Positions 7,745 through 15,188 of a stretch of DNA of 35,276 nucleotides are shown here, piece by piece (positions within the stretch are counted from its first letter, which is position 1; the number at the start of each line of letters is the position of its first letter). Position numbers and translations under genes: made by a program. The notes beneath the pieces are model-generated. The model made no database searches, had not been told where the DNA came from, and saw nothing but the letters and a program-made list of their open reading frames with translations. Origin of the DNA: Terriglobales bacterium (lineage in GTDB: Bacteria; Acidobacteriota; Terriglobia; Terriglobales; Acidobacteriaceae); the NCBI GenBank assembly GCA_025934025.1, contig JAICYU010000013.1:1-35276 (forward strand), written 5' to 3'.

Positions 7745-8275
7745 ATGGCGGAATCGTTCAGCAGCAGGTTGGCCAACATTACCCTCCCCGATGTGGATGG
7801 CCGTCCCGTTCGCCTGGGATCGCTTTGGAGTGACGCGCCCGCAGTGGTGGTATTTCTGCGCCATTATGGTTGAATTTTCTGCGGAGAGCACGTCGCGCAG
7901 TTGCGCGATCACGAGCAGGAATTTCGCAGCAAGGGAGCGCGGCTAGCCGCAGTTGGTTTGGGCGATCCGAACTACGCGCGACTCTTCCGCGAGAAGACAG
8001 GAATCACGTTCCCTCTTTTAATAGATGAGAACCGGCAAGCATATAAAACCATTGGTCTGCGCAGCGCCTCTTTGTTGCATCTCCTTCGCCGCGACAACAT
8101 GCGGGCCCGCAAGCGCGCCAAAGCGGCCGGACACAAGCAGCACCGGCTGGGGAAGGATCCCTTCCAACTTGGCGGAAGCTTTGTGTTTGCACCGGGGGAC
8201 GTGGACCGCTTCGTCCATTTGAGCAAAACGTTCGGCGACAACGCTTCACCTACGGACCTGCTGACCGCGATCTGA
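7745..8275 (+). CDS. Peroxiredoxin-like (AhpC/TSA_2) selenoprotein, UGA read as Sec43
   Basis: A 176-aa thioredoxin-fold protein if the TGA at 7871-7873 is read as selenocysteine. Frame continuity is exact on both sides: upstream LPDVDGRPVRLGSLW and AVVVFLRHYG, then TGA, then IFCGEHVAQLRDHEQEF, AAVGLGDPNYARLFREKTG and the C-terminal LGGSFVFAPG and FGDN segments. These match the AhpC/TSA antioxidant family (PF13911/PRXL2-like), whose active site is a CxxC after FLRHxG. The TGA takes the first Cys position, giving UxxC with C46. Such proteins are thiol oxidoreductases or peroxidases. ATG 7745 is preferred; ATG 7736 is also in frame, and the frame is closed upstream by TGA at 7709. No Shine-Dalgarno sequence. 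The stop abuts the convergent rsmB stop. Alternatives are a sequencing error or a pseudogene, but no other lesion is present. Confidence 0.82.
7874..7900 (+). promoter_or_regulatory. Candidate bacterial SECIS hairpin just after the UGA
   Basis: Immediately downstream of the in-frame TGA the mRNA can fold CTGCGGA (7879-7885) against TCGCGCAG (7893-7900), seven pairs with a single bulged G at 7895, leaving a seven-base loop GAGCACG (7886-7892). Bacterial SECIS elements are coding-region hairpins shortly 3' of the UGA with a guanosine among the first two loop bases and often a bulge, and they bind SelB. This hairpin has those features. The UGA-to-loop distance (12 bases between) is at the short end of what is expected. 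It was folded by eye only. Confidence 0.5.
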
Positions 8276-9589
8276 TCAGTTCTTTTCCATGATGGCGGCG
8301 AAGAAACCGTCGCAGAGATGCACACCGGGTATGGTGCGCAAGAAGTCTTCGCGAACCAGGGTCGCAGTATCCCGCCAAACGAGTTCTCCTGATCTGCGCA
8401 ACCGTTGCAGCTCTTCGGATACCGCGATCAGGTGAAAATCAGCCTTTGCCTTGAGGCACTCCGCGACCACTTCTTCGTTCTCTTCCGTTTCGAGTGAGCA
8501 AGTGGAGTAGACCACGCGACCGCCGCTCGCCACATGCTTCATAGCTGCGTTGAGGATGGCGATTTGTCGAGCACGAAGATTGGGGATGTCCGCCGGCCTA
8601 AGCCGCCATTTGATCTCCGGATTGCGTGCCAGCGTGCCTGTGCCGGAGCAAGGAACGTCTGCCAGTACGCGGTCAAACTCCGCTGAGAAGGGAAGCTGCA
8701 GCGCGTCCGCGGTGAGCACCCGGACGTTCTGCTGCGGAGCCATGCGCCGCAGCAGGCGTGCGCGATGAGGATGCAGCTCTGCGGCGACGATCTCCGCTTC
8801 AGGAAGCCGCGTCGCCAACGCAGCCGTCTTTCCTCCAGGCGCAGCACAGCAGTCGAGAATTCGCTTGCCGCTGCCCACAAGAGCGGCCACAAGCTGTGAG
8901 CCTTCATCCTGGATAGCGACTTTGCCCTCCCGAAACGCAGAAATGCGCGTCACATCGCCCGCTATCACGCGGCGGGCATCATGCAGGAGAGATCCCGCCG
9001 TCGTCTGAATGCCCTGTTCACCCAGCAAAACCTCATCATCAGGATTCGTGAGCCGCAGAACCGTAGCCGGAACCTGCTGATTGTAAGCGCATATCCCGGT
9101 CGCAAACTCACCCAACTGCGCTTGCCAGCGCTGAACCAGCCATTCCGGATGAGCGAATCTCTGGGCCAGACTACCTGCCGAAGCAGCTTTCTCGCGAGGC
9201 GCCGGATGCACGGCCAGCTTGCGCGCGATGGCGTTCACCATGCCCGCAGCAGAGCGTTTGCGAGCGCGCTTCACCAGGTCTACCGTGTCGTTTACCACCG
9301 CGTGGGACGGGACCCGGCTGAGGAATGAAAGCTGGTAGGCCGCGGTTCGAAGCGCAGTAAGAACTTCAAGATCAAACCTGGCGAGCGGCGCCGAGCTGAA
9401 GTTCGAGATCTGCTCATCCAGAAATGACCGCCAGCGCAGCACGCCCATTACGATTTCAGTTGTCAGATTGCGATCAGGCTCTGAAAGCTCATCCAGCAAT
9501 GCGGAGTGCAGCAACTCGACAGCATAGGCCTGCTCGCGTTCCACCCGTAGAAGAATGTCAAAAGCGGCGGTGCGCGCGGGAGCAGGCAT
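8276..9589 (-). CDS. rsmB: 16S rRNA (cytosine-967-C5)-methyltransferase
   Basis: A 437-aa RsmB/Sun protein. Residues 1-130 form the NusB-like RNA-binding domain (LLRVEREQAYAVELL, VLTALRTAAYQL, VPSHAVVNDTVDLVK). The SAM-dependent domain shows DCCAAPGGKT (246-255), DVPCSGTGTLARNPEIKW with C314, and YSTCSLE with catalytic-type C364, the two-cysteine signature of RNA m5C methyltransferases. The frame runs 30 codons further upstream inside fmt, but the family start is the ATG at 9589, one base after the fmt stop. Last gene of the aroC-def-fmt-rsmB cluster. Its stop directly abuts the stop of the convergent selenoprotein gene, leaving no space for a terminator between them. Confidence 0.95.
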   Translation of the reverse strand: MPAPARTAAFDILLRVEREQAYAVELLHSALLDELSEPDRNLTTEIVMGVLRWRSFLDEQISNFSSAPLARFDLEVLTALRTAAYQLSFLSRVPSHAVVNDTVDLVKRARKRSAAGMVNAIARKLAVHPAPREKAASAGSLAQRFAHPEWLVQRWQAQLGEFATGICAYNQQVPATVLRLTNPDDEVLLGEQGIQTTAGSLLHDARRVIAGDVTRISAFREGKVAIQDEGSQLVAALVGSGKRILDCCAAPGGKTAALATRLPEAEIVAAELHPHRARLLRRMAPQQNVRVLTADALQLPFSAEFDRVLADVPCSGTGTLARNPEIKWRLRPADIPNLRARQIAILNAAMKHVASGGRVVYSTCSLETEENEEVVAECLKAKADFHLIAVSEELQRLRRSGELVWRDTATLVREDFLRTIPGVHLCDGFFAAIMEKN

Positions 9590-9590
9590 G

Positions 9591-10520
9591 TCAGCCAAAA
9601 TGCTCGCCGGCAACCGGACGGTATCCGTTAATGAACTCGCGGGCGGACATTGCCTTCTTTCCTTCCGGTTGAATTTCAAGAAGCTCGAGCGAGGTCTTGT
9701 CGCTACACCCGGCGATTAGACGATCCGAGGAGACGAGCAGCTCTCCCGAGGAAAGTTTTTCGTTTTTAATTGGCCGTGCTGTAATCAATTTGAATCCCTT
9801 GCCGCGAAACTGTGCCGTAGCTCCAGGCCACGGCTGAAATCCGCGCATGCGATTGTAGATTTCCTCTGCTGAGCGGCTGAAATCCACCAGTCCATCTTCT
9901 TTCTTCAGCAGTGGAGCCAGCGTCGCTTGTGAGTTGTCCTGCGGAATCGGATGAACGCTCCCGGATTCTAGTCCGTGAAGAGTTTCCACCAGCAGGCTGG
10001 CGCCGAGTTCGGCAAGCCGCGGAGACAGAGAAAGCGCCGTGTCTTGCTTCTCAATCGCAACCTCCCGCTGCAGCAGAATGTCACCGGTATCCAGGCCCTG
10101 GTCAATTCGCATGGTGGTAACGCCGGTGACGGTCTCACCGCTTGCAATGGCCCACTGAATTGGCGCCGCGCCGCGATACTTGGGCAGAAGGGAAGCATGA
10201 ACGTTGATGCTGCCGAGCAGCGGAAGTTCCAACATCCAGGGCGGAATGATGCGGCCATAAGCCACCACGATGATCGCGTCCGGTTTCAGTGATGTGAGCT
10301 GCTGCTGAAATTCTGGATTGTTCTTGATCTTTTCCGGCTGGATCACTGGCAATCCCAGTTGCTGCGCTTTCTGCTTTACTGGAGGAATGCTCAATTCTAG
10401 CCCACGACCCTTGTGCCGGTCCGGCTGGCTTACCACGAGTTGAATTTCAAAACCGGCATGGGCCAGCCGTTCCAGCGAGGGCACGGCAAACTGCGGAGTC
10501 CCGCAGAAGACCAGCTTCAT
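9591..10520 (-). CDS. fmt: Methionyl-tRNA formyltransferase
   Basis: A 309-aa enzyme that transfers a formyl group from 10-formyl-THF to Met-tRNA(fMet). The N-terminal formyltransferase fold begins MKLVFCGTPQFAVPSLERL. The catalytic triad residues are N106 and H108 (INVHASLLPKYRGAAPIQWA) and D144 (QGLDTGDILL). The C-terminal domain (about 205-309) includes MRGFQPWPGA. An upstream in-frame GTG exists two codons earlier, but ATG 10520 overlaps the def stop by four bases (ATGA) and gives the standard N-terminus. Its pairing with def is classical: the two enzymes act at opposite ends of the formyl-methionine cycle. Confidence 0.97.
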   Translation of the reverse strand: MKLVFCGTPQFAVPSLERLAHAGFEIQLVVSQPDRHKGRGLELSIPPVKQKAQQLGLPVIQPEKIKNNPEFQQQLTSLKPDAIIVVAYGRIIPPWMLELPLLGSINVHASLLPKYRGAAPIQWAIASGETVTGVTTMRIDQGLDTGDILLQREVAIEKQDTALSLSPRLAELGASLLVETLHGLESGSVHPIPQDNSQATLAPLLKKEDGLVDFSRSAEEIYNRMRGFQPWPGATAQFRGKGFKLITARPIKNEKLSSGELLVSSDRLIAGCSDKTSLELLEIQPEGKKAMSAREFINGYRPVAGEHFG

Positions 10521-11029
10521 GCCCACTCGCCGGCGCGCACCAGCTTCTTGATCTTGCGTTTCATCAGATCACGTTTGAGTGCGCTTACATGGCTGATGTA
10601 AAGCTTTCCATTCAGATGATCCGTCTCGTGCATCAGTGCGCGGGCCATCAGTTCTTCACCGCTGGTCTCAAACCACTTGCCATCCAGGTCCTGCGCCCGC
10701 ACGGTCACAATATTTGGTCGGGTAACATCCTCGCGAAATTCAGGCAGGCTCAGGCATCCTTCGCTTCCGCGCTGCTTCCCCTCGGTGCGTATGACTTCGG
10801 GATTAATCAGCACCAGTTTGTCATTGGGATCTTCCTTGAAGTTGATATCAATCACGACGATTCGTTTGCTGATGCCGATTTGCGGCGCGGCCAGTCCGAC
10901 TCCGTGCGCGGCATACATGGATTCAAACATATCGTCTGCGAGCTGCTTCAGCTCCTCATCAAAATGAACGATGGTTTCTGCCGGTTTCTCCAGGACGGGG
11001 TCGCCGTACTTCACGATGGGATAGATCAT
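10517..11029 (-). CDS. def: Peptide deformylase
   Basis: A 170-aa metalloenzyme that removes the N-formyl group from nascent peptides. All three family motifs are intact: GVGLAAPQIG (43-52), EGCLSLP with metal ligand C92, and HETDHLNG with H134, E135 and H138. It starts MIYPIVKYGDPVL, eight bases after the aroC stop, with AAGGCAG just before ATG. The C-terminal extension is Lys/Arg-rich (MKRKIKKLVR). It is translationally coupled to fmt by a four-base overlap. Confidence 0.97.
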   Translation of the reverse strand: MIYPIVKYGDPVLEKPAETIVHFDEELKQLADDMFESMYAAHGVGLAAPQIGISKRIVVIDINFKEDPNDKLVLINPEVIRTEGKQRGSEGCLSLPEFREDVTRPNIVTVRAQDLDGKWFETSGEELMARALMHETDHLNGKLYISHVSALKRDLMKRKIKKLVRAGEWA

Positions 11030-11037
11030 CTGCCTTG

Positions 11038-12210
11038 TTAGAAATTCTTGAGTTGTTGTTTGTATCCTTCAAAGTTCCGCAGTGTCTCCAGCATGGAGTC
11101 GCCGCCGAATTTCTCAAGTGCGCAACGGGCGAGCGTCAACGCGACCATTGCTTCCGCGGCCACACCGGCAGCCGGAACAACGCAAACATCCGAGCGCTCA
11201 TAGGCCGCCTTCACCAGCTCGCGCGTTGCGAAGTCCACCGATGCAAGCGGACGACGCAGCGTGGAGATCGGCTTAAGGTAGCCGCGTACCAGGATGTCCT
11301 GTCCGTTGGAGACGCCACCCTCGATTCCACCAGCGTGGTTGGATGCGCGGGAAAACCCGGTAAATGCGCCGCCTGCATAGCCGATTTCATCATGCACCGT
11401 GGATCCGAAAGAGAAAGCCGATCCGACGCCAGTCCCAATCTCCACAGCCTTCACCGCCTGCAACGACATCACAGCCATTGCCAGTAGTCCGTCCAGCCGC
11501 TCGTCCCATTGCGCATACGTGCCCAGGCCGGGAGGAACGTTGTGCGCGACGACTTCAAAAACTCCGCCCACCGAATCGCCTGTGCGCAACGCCTGATCTA
11601 CTTCGGCCTTCATCCGCTGCTCGGCATCAGCATCAGCACAGTTGAGAACGACTTCGTCTTTCAGGCTCACTTTGGCGATCCTTTGCCATTCGATTTCCGT
11701 GTTCTCCAGGCGCGCTCTGCCTACGGCAATTACGTGGCTGAGCACCTCGATGCCGAGTTCGTGGAGGAACAGCTTGGCGATTGCGCCAAGTGCAACGCGG
11801 CCCGTGGACTCGCGCGCGGACGCTCGTTCGAGCACATATCGCGCTTCCGGGAAGTTGTACTTCAACGCTCCTGCCAGGTCCGCGTGCCCCGGGCGCGGAG
11901 AGGCCACGGCCTTATGCTTTTCCTGGTCGCCGGCTGCTACCGGCAACGATTCCTGCCAGTTCTTCCAGTCTTTGTTTTCCAGCAGCATGGCGATCGGTGA
12001 TCCGATGGTCTTTCCGTGGCGAACGCCAGAGATGATGTGCGCCGAATCCCTTTCGATGCGCATGCGTCCGCCGCGGCCAAATCCCTGCTGGCGCCGCCAC
12101 AATTCGCGATCAATGAAAGCCTGATGAATCCCCAAACCGGCGGGCACCCCGGAGAGAAAGGCCATCAAGGCTTCTCCGTGAGATTCTCCGGCGGTGTAAT
12201 AGCGCAGCAT
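11038..12210 (-). CDS. aroC: Chorismate synthase
   Basis: A 390-aa FMN-dependent enzyme for the last shikimate step (EPSP to chorismate). Signatures are AGESHG (7-12), the RRQQGFGRGGRM segment, RPGHADLAG, and RASARESTGRVALGAIAK. The frame extends 15 codons upstream, but MLRYYTAGESHG is the usual N-terminus. The central insertion typical of the longer Gram-positive/Acidobacteria form is present. First gene of the aroC-def-fmt-rsmB operon. No strong ribosome site was seen before ATG. Confidence 0.96.
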   Translation of the reverse strand: MLRYYTAGESHGEALMAFLSGVPAGLGIHQAFIDRELWRRQQGFGRGGRMRIERDSAHIISGVRHGKTIGSPIAMLLENKDWKNWQESLPVAAGDQEKHKAVASPRPGHADLAGALKYNFPEARYVLERASARESTGRVALGAIAKLFLHELGIEVLSHVIAVGRARLENTEIEWQRIAKVSLKDEVVLNCADADAEQRMKAEVDQALRTGDSVGGVFEVVAHNVPPGLGTYAQWDERLDGLLAMAVMSLQAVKAVEIGTGVGSAFSFGSTVHDEIGYAGGAFTGFSRASNHAGGIEGGVSNGQDILVRGYLKPISTLRRPLASVDFATRELVKAAYERSDVCVVPAAGVAAEAMVALTLARCALEKFGGDSMLETLRNFEGYKQQLKNF

Positions 12211-12262
12211 AAGCGTTGGCAGAAACCATTGATTGTAGCTGAAGGCAACGGGCAATAAGAAA

Positions 12263-12282
12263 GCGGGCCATGCCTGGCCCGC
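12263..12282 (-). terminator. Hairpin terminator after the DUF1059 gene
   Basis: A perfect 8-bp stem GCGGGCCA/TGGCCCGC with loop TGCC. On the minus strand it is followed by TTTCTTATT. It would end the DUF1059 transcript and separate it from aroC. The other side (plus strand) has a T5 run eight bases away. Confidence 0.55.
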
Positions 12283-12302
12283 CTCAGTTCTTTTTGTGCC
12301 GT

Positions 12303-12527
12303 TTACGCCGCGCGATGGATCTTGCTGCGGACAAGATTGCGTGTCTTATCGTCAATGTTGGCGAGGTTGTGTTGCTCGCGGCCATGCTGCTCGGCCCGGC
12401 GCAGGATCTCATCTTCACTTGAGGCCCGCGTCTGCCATTGGCACTCGGTGAAGCCCGCATCGGAGCAGCGGAATGAGTAGTCGTCTTTGTTGCCAGATGA
12501 AATGTCTGGTCTCTTAATATCTGCCAT
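12303..12527 (-). CDS. DUF1059 family small protein
   Basis: A 74-aa soluble protein. FRCSDAGFTECQWQTRASSEDEILRRAEQHGREQHN matches the DUF1059 pattern (Cys near the start, C-x-W, an acidic helix and a final HxxxxH-like element). The molecular function of this family is not established. The start is fixed by AAGGAGG six bases before ATG; the frame continues upstream but without support. Expressed alone, with its own terminator. Confidence 0.85.
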   Translation of the reverse strand: MADIKRPDISSGNKDDYSFRCSDAGFTECQWQTRASSEDEILRRAEQHGREQHNLANIDDKTRNLVRSKIHRAA

Positions 12528-12624
12528 TCTTGTCCTCCTTGTTCCATTGTCCGGCGATTCCAGAGCAGGATGGGAAGAATTCGCGAGCTGCCGGTGCTGC
12601 ACCCTGAGCGATTTGGAGCGCGGA

Positions 12625-12654
12625 TTGACACAAAAAAGCGCACGCCCATACAAT
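12625..12654 (+). promoter_or_regulatory. Sigma70 promoter of tRNA-Met
   Basis: TTGACA (12625-12630), 18-bp spacer, TACAAT (12649-12654): a consensus -35 and five of six -10 bases. The start point would be near 12661, about 60 bases before the mature tRNA, leaving a 5' leader for RNase P. Confidence 0.75.
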
Positions 12655-12719
12655 CAAAGTGGCTGCCGATACTTGCTCGTGCAGCATTCTTTTTGTCCCC
12701 CCTGTTTTCTTTCGGCCTT

Positions 12720-12796
12720 GGCGGTGTAGCTCAGGTGGTTAGAGCGACGGTCTCATAATCCGTAGGTCGTAGGTTCGAGTCCTACCGCCGCCACCA
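12720..12796 (+). tRNA. tRNA-Met (CAT), elongator type, CCA encoded
   Basis: A 77-nt cloverleaf. Acceptor GGCGGTG pairs with CGCCGCC (one U-G). The D arm has GCTC/GAGC. Anticodon loop CTCATAA gives anticodon CAT, with a U-U mismatch at the base of its stem. The T arm is GTAGG-TTCGAGT-CCTAC, and the 3' ACCA is encoded. A Watson-Crick first pair rules against initiator tRNA-fMet, which has a mismatch there. A tRNA-Ile2 with lysidine-modified CAT is possible, but the overall shape favours elongator Met. Confidence 0.95.
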
Positions 12797-12851
12797 ATTA
12801 ATGGAATATTGCGCATACGGTAGCCCGTCCACATCCTAAACAGTTAAGAAC

Positions 12852-12875
12852 AAAATTTCCATTTTCGGAAATTTT
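12852..12875. repeat. AT-rich inverted repeat after the tRNA
   Basis: AAAATTTCC and GGAAATTTT form a 9-bp stem around ATTTTC. It lies 55 bases after the tRNA, with the stem's own T-run at its 3' side. It may be a weak terminator of the tRNA transcript or a binding site ahead of the next small gene. Confidence 0.45.
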
Positions 12876-12924
12876 GCCGTCTCCATGTTGCAAATACTAT
12901 TTTTTCTGCGAAGATTTTTTGATA

Positions 12925-13128
12925 GTGGAGAAGGAGCCCCAACGAGTTTCCGTGTCGCATCAAGAATTCGTACATTCCGTCAACAATCAACTGGCTCTGC
13001 TTGTGGCCCGGGCAGAGATTCTAAGTATGAGCGCCGATGCTCAAGCTGCGGAAAACTGCAAGCTGATCAAAGCTGCGGCGTTGAAAATCGGCAAACTTGT
13101 GAATGAGTTTGCCCGTCGCTGTGCCTAA
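12925..13128 (+). CDS. Small histidine-kinase DHp-like protein
   Basis: A 67-aa helical protein from GTG 12925; TTG 12874 or GTG 12952 are alternative starts, and none has a clear ribosome site. The core HQEFVHSVNNQLALLVARAEIL resembles the phospho-acceptor helix of histidine kinases (H-x-x-x-N then a G/A-AEL pattern), and the second half (CKLIKAAALKIGKLVNEF) looks like the returning helix of a dimerisation hairpin. There is no ATP-binding domain and no membrane segment. It might be a stand-alone phosphotransfer or kinase-binding module, or a remnant. It lies 55 bp before the PilT-like gene in the same direction. Confidence 0.5.
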   Translation: MEKEPQRVSVSHQEFVHSVNNQLALLVARAEILSMSADAQAAENCKLIKAAALKIGKLVNEFARRCA

Positions 13129-13183
13129 TTCCCCCCAGAACTGCCGATCTTAAGTTGCTGCCATTTTTGAGAGGACTAATTTT

Positions 13184-14416
13184 ATGCCAGATGATTGCAA
13201 GAGTGTGTCCGGCGAAGCTGCTGCTCCTGGGCGGAACGCTCCCGCGCCCCTGCCTGCCCCGATTCCCACCAACGTTCTTCTTTCGGCCATGCTTCAGGTT
13301 TCAGCCCACGTGAGCGATTTAATTTTCTCCCCGGGGCGTCCGCCGCAGGTGGAACTGAGCGGCAAGCTGGCAGGAGTGAAAGTCGGAAGCCTTGCGGTAC
13401 TCACTGATGCGGACACGCAACGCATCGCCGCCGACCTGATGGCGGGAAATCAACTGGCAGATGACCTGCTGCGAAGCCAGGGCGCATGCGATCTTTCGTA
13501 CAGCCTAGCCGGAAAATCGCGCTTCCGCGTGAATATCTTTCGCCAGCGCGGGACGTGCGCCATCGTGATGCGCGTGATCGCGGGCGATGTGCCGGGGTTT
13601 GAGACGCTGAATCTGCCTGTCCAGCTTAAGGAAATCACTCAGCTCAAGAATGGAATCGTTCTCGTAACAGGTCCAACAGGCTCGGGCAAATCTTCAACCC
13701 TCGCGGCGATCATTGATCTCATCAATGAAACTCACGCTTACCACATTGTTACCATCGAAGATCCGATTGAGTTCATCCATCGCCATAAAAAGAGCACCGT
13801 GCATCAGCGTGAGTTGCATAGTGACACGCCCACCTTCAGCCTTGCTCTGCGCGCTGCTCTTCGGCAAGCTCCCAAGGTTATTCTGGTGGGCGAGATGCGC
13901 GACCGCGAAACCATTGAGATTGCGCTGGAAGCCGCTGAAACGGGCCATCTCGTCCTCTCCACTCTGCATACGGTTGATGCCCCGAAAACGGTGGAGCGCA
14001 TCCTGGGCGCATTTCCTCTGTCCGAGCAGCAACTGATCCGCACCCGCCTGGCGAATTCCTTCCGCTGGATCGTTTCACAACGCCTGGTCCCGCGCAAAGA
14101 CCAGCCTGGACGAGTGGCTGCCATTGAGATCCTGCGCTCCAACCAGCGAACGCGAGAATACCTGGAAAAAGGCGAGCGGGAAGGGAAGTCGCTTCTCGAT
14201 GCGATCCGCGACGGCAACCTTGAGGGCATGCAGTGCTTCGACAGCGAACTTGAGAACCTGGCCCGGAAAGGACTCATCGGAATTGATGCTGCACTCGCTT
14301 ATGCCAGTAATCAGGGCAATCTACGGCTGGCGCTCTCCGATTTGATTGAGGAGATTGGGACGCAATCTGCCGAACCCAGCAGCAACAACAAACATAACGG
14401 TTTCGCTCTGGTTTAG
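13184..14416 (+). CDS. pilT: PilT-family twitching motility ATPase
   Basis: A 410-aa secretion-superfamily ATPase that would power type IV pilus retraction. A Pro-rich N-terminal stretch (about 1-30) precedes the PAS-like N domain (FRVNIFRQRGTCAIVMRVI). Walker A is GPTGSGKSS (163-171), the Asp box IEDPIE, Walker B VILVGEMRD (232-240) and the His box TGHLVLSTLHT. It is longer than canonical PilT, mainly at the N-terminus and C-terminal tail. No other pilus genes are nearby, so it is an orphan PilT paralogue; the substrate pilus is unknown. GAGAGGA lies about nine bases before ATG. Confidence 0.92.
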   Translation: MPDDCKSVSGEAAAPGRNAPAPLPAPIPTNVLLSAMLQVSAHVSDLIFSPGRPPQVELSGKLAGVKVGSLAVLTDADTQRIAADLMAGNQLADDLLRSQGACDLSYSLAGKSRFRVNIFRQRGTCAIVMRVIAGDVPGFETLNLPVQLKEITQLKNGIVLVTGPTGSGKSSTLAAIIDLINETHAYHIVTIEDPIEFIHRHKKSTVHQRELHSDTPTFSLALRAALRQAPKVILVGEMRDRETIEIALEAAETGHLVLSTLHTVDAPKTVERILGAFPLSEQQLIRTRLANSFRWIVSQRLVPRKDQPGRVAAIEILRSNQRTREYLEKGEREGKSLLDAIRDGNLEGMQCFDSELENLARKGLIGIDAALAYASNQGNLRLALSDLIEEIGTQSAEPSSNNKHNGFALV

Positions 14417-14570
14417 GGCCCTCAGCTTTCGATTCTTCCGGGCCAACCTCGTCCGTACTGCGGCAATCCAACAAGACAAGGATCACTCTTTGCCTCTTTG
14501 TGCGCCGCAGGAACCCCTGTGACGCTTGGTGTTTTTTAGAGGTGATTCTTCGACGAAAGGAAAGGGACGA

Positions 14571-15140
14571 ATGAAAAACCTCATGAGAATTGCAATGTTG
14601 GTGGCACTGGGCGGTGGTATGGCTCTGGCACAAGGCATGCCGCAGCGCTCGCCGGCCGGAACTCCGCCGACGTTCCCGCAATCGCAGCAGCAACCGCAAA
14701 CGCCTCCAGACCAGACGCAACCCGGAACCCAGCCGGCCACACCTCCGGACCAGACACCGCAAGGTACGCAGCCTTCGACTGCCCCGGACCAGACACCACA
14801 GCAGCAGCCTTCAACTTCCGATCCTGGAAGCAAGATGCCGCAGAACGACACTTCAGCCGGAATGGCCAGCAGCCCCAATGATGTGCAGAACAGCATTGAA
14901 TCTGCCATCAAGCAGGACCCCAACCTTGCCAGCAGCAACGTGCAGGTAAAAGTCACTGATAAGAAGGTCGAACTTTCCGGCGATGTGAGCAGCAAAGACC
15001 AGAAGAAAGCAGCAGAGAAGATCGCGAAAGACAACGCTGGTGGTCGTAAAGTAAAGGACCACATTAAAGTCGCGAACAACTCAATGAACAATCCGAGTAA
15101 CGATCAGAGCAAGAACCCTGGCGCTTACCCGAAACAATAA
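14571..15140 (+). CDS. Secreted BON-domain protein with Pro/Gln repeats
   Basis: A 189-aa exported protein. The signal peptide is MKNLMRIAMLVALGGGMALA with cleavage likely before Q21. Residues 22-100 are a Pro/Gln/Thr-rich linker with three tandem 12-13-residue units (45-82). Residues about 103-168 form a BON domain (VQNSIESAIKQDPNL, VELSGDVSSKDQKKAAEKIA), a fold linked to membrane or periplasmic association. The ATG at 14571 is preferred over an upstream in-frame GTG because it begins the signal peptide and follows GGAAAGGGA. A terminator follows. Probably envelope-associated; the exact role is unknown. Confidence 0.88.
   Translation: MKNLMRIAMLVALGGGMALAQGMPQRSPAGTPPTFPQSQQQPQTPPDQTQPGTQPATPPDQTPQGTQPSTAPDQTPQQQPSTSDPGSKMPQNDTSAGMASSPNDVQNSIESAIKQDPNLASSNVQVKVTDKKVELSGDVSSKDQKKAAEKIAKDNAGGRKVKDHIKVANNSMNNPSNDQSKNPGAYPKQ
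14703..14816 (+). repeat. 39-bp coding tandem repeat
   Basis: Three imperfect units encode PPDQTQPGTQPAT, PPDQTPQGTQPST and APDQTPQQQPST, each starting at a (C)CxGACCAGAC core. The copies differ at synonymous sites, so the repeat is not very recent. Confidence 0.75.
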
Positions 15141-15162
15141 GTGATCGAAACCCGCAGAAGGA

Positions 15163-15188
15163 GCGGCCCAAAGACAGGGCCGCTTTTT
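15163..15188 (+). terminator. Rho-independent terminator of the BON gene
   Basis: GCGGCCC (15163-15169), loop AAAGACA, GGGCCGC (15177-15183), then TTTTT. The T-run touches the stop codon of the convergent cupin gene. Confidence 0.85.

Noticed and set aside
7662-7946. A rightward reading frame overlapping the selenoprotein gene, which would suggest a frameshifted pseudogene.
   Set aside because: The peroxiredoxin-like residues are all in one other frame (that of 8275); only a TGA interrupts them, so no frameshift is needed.
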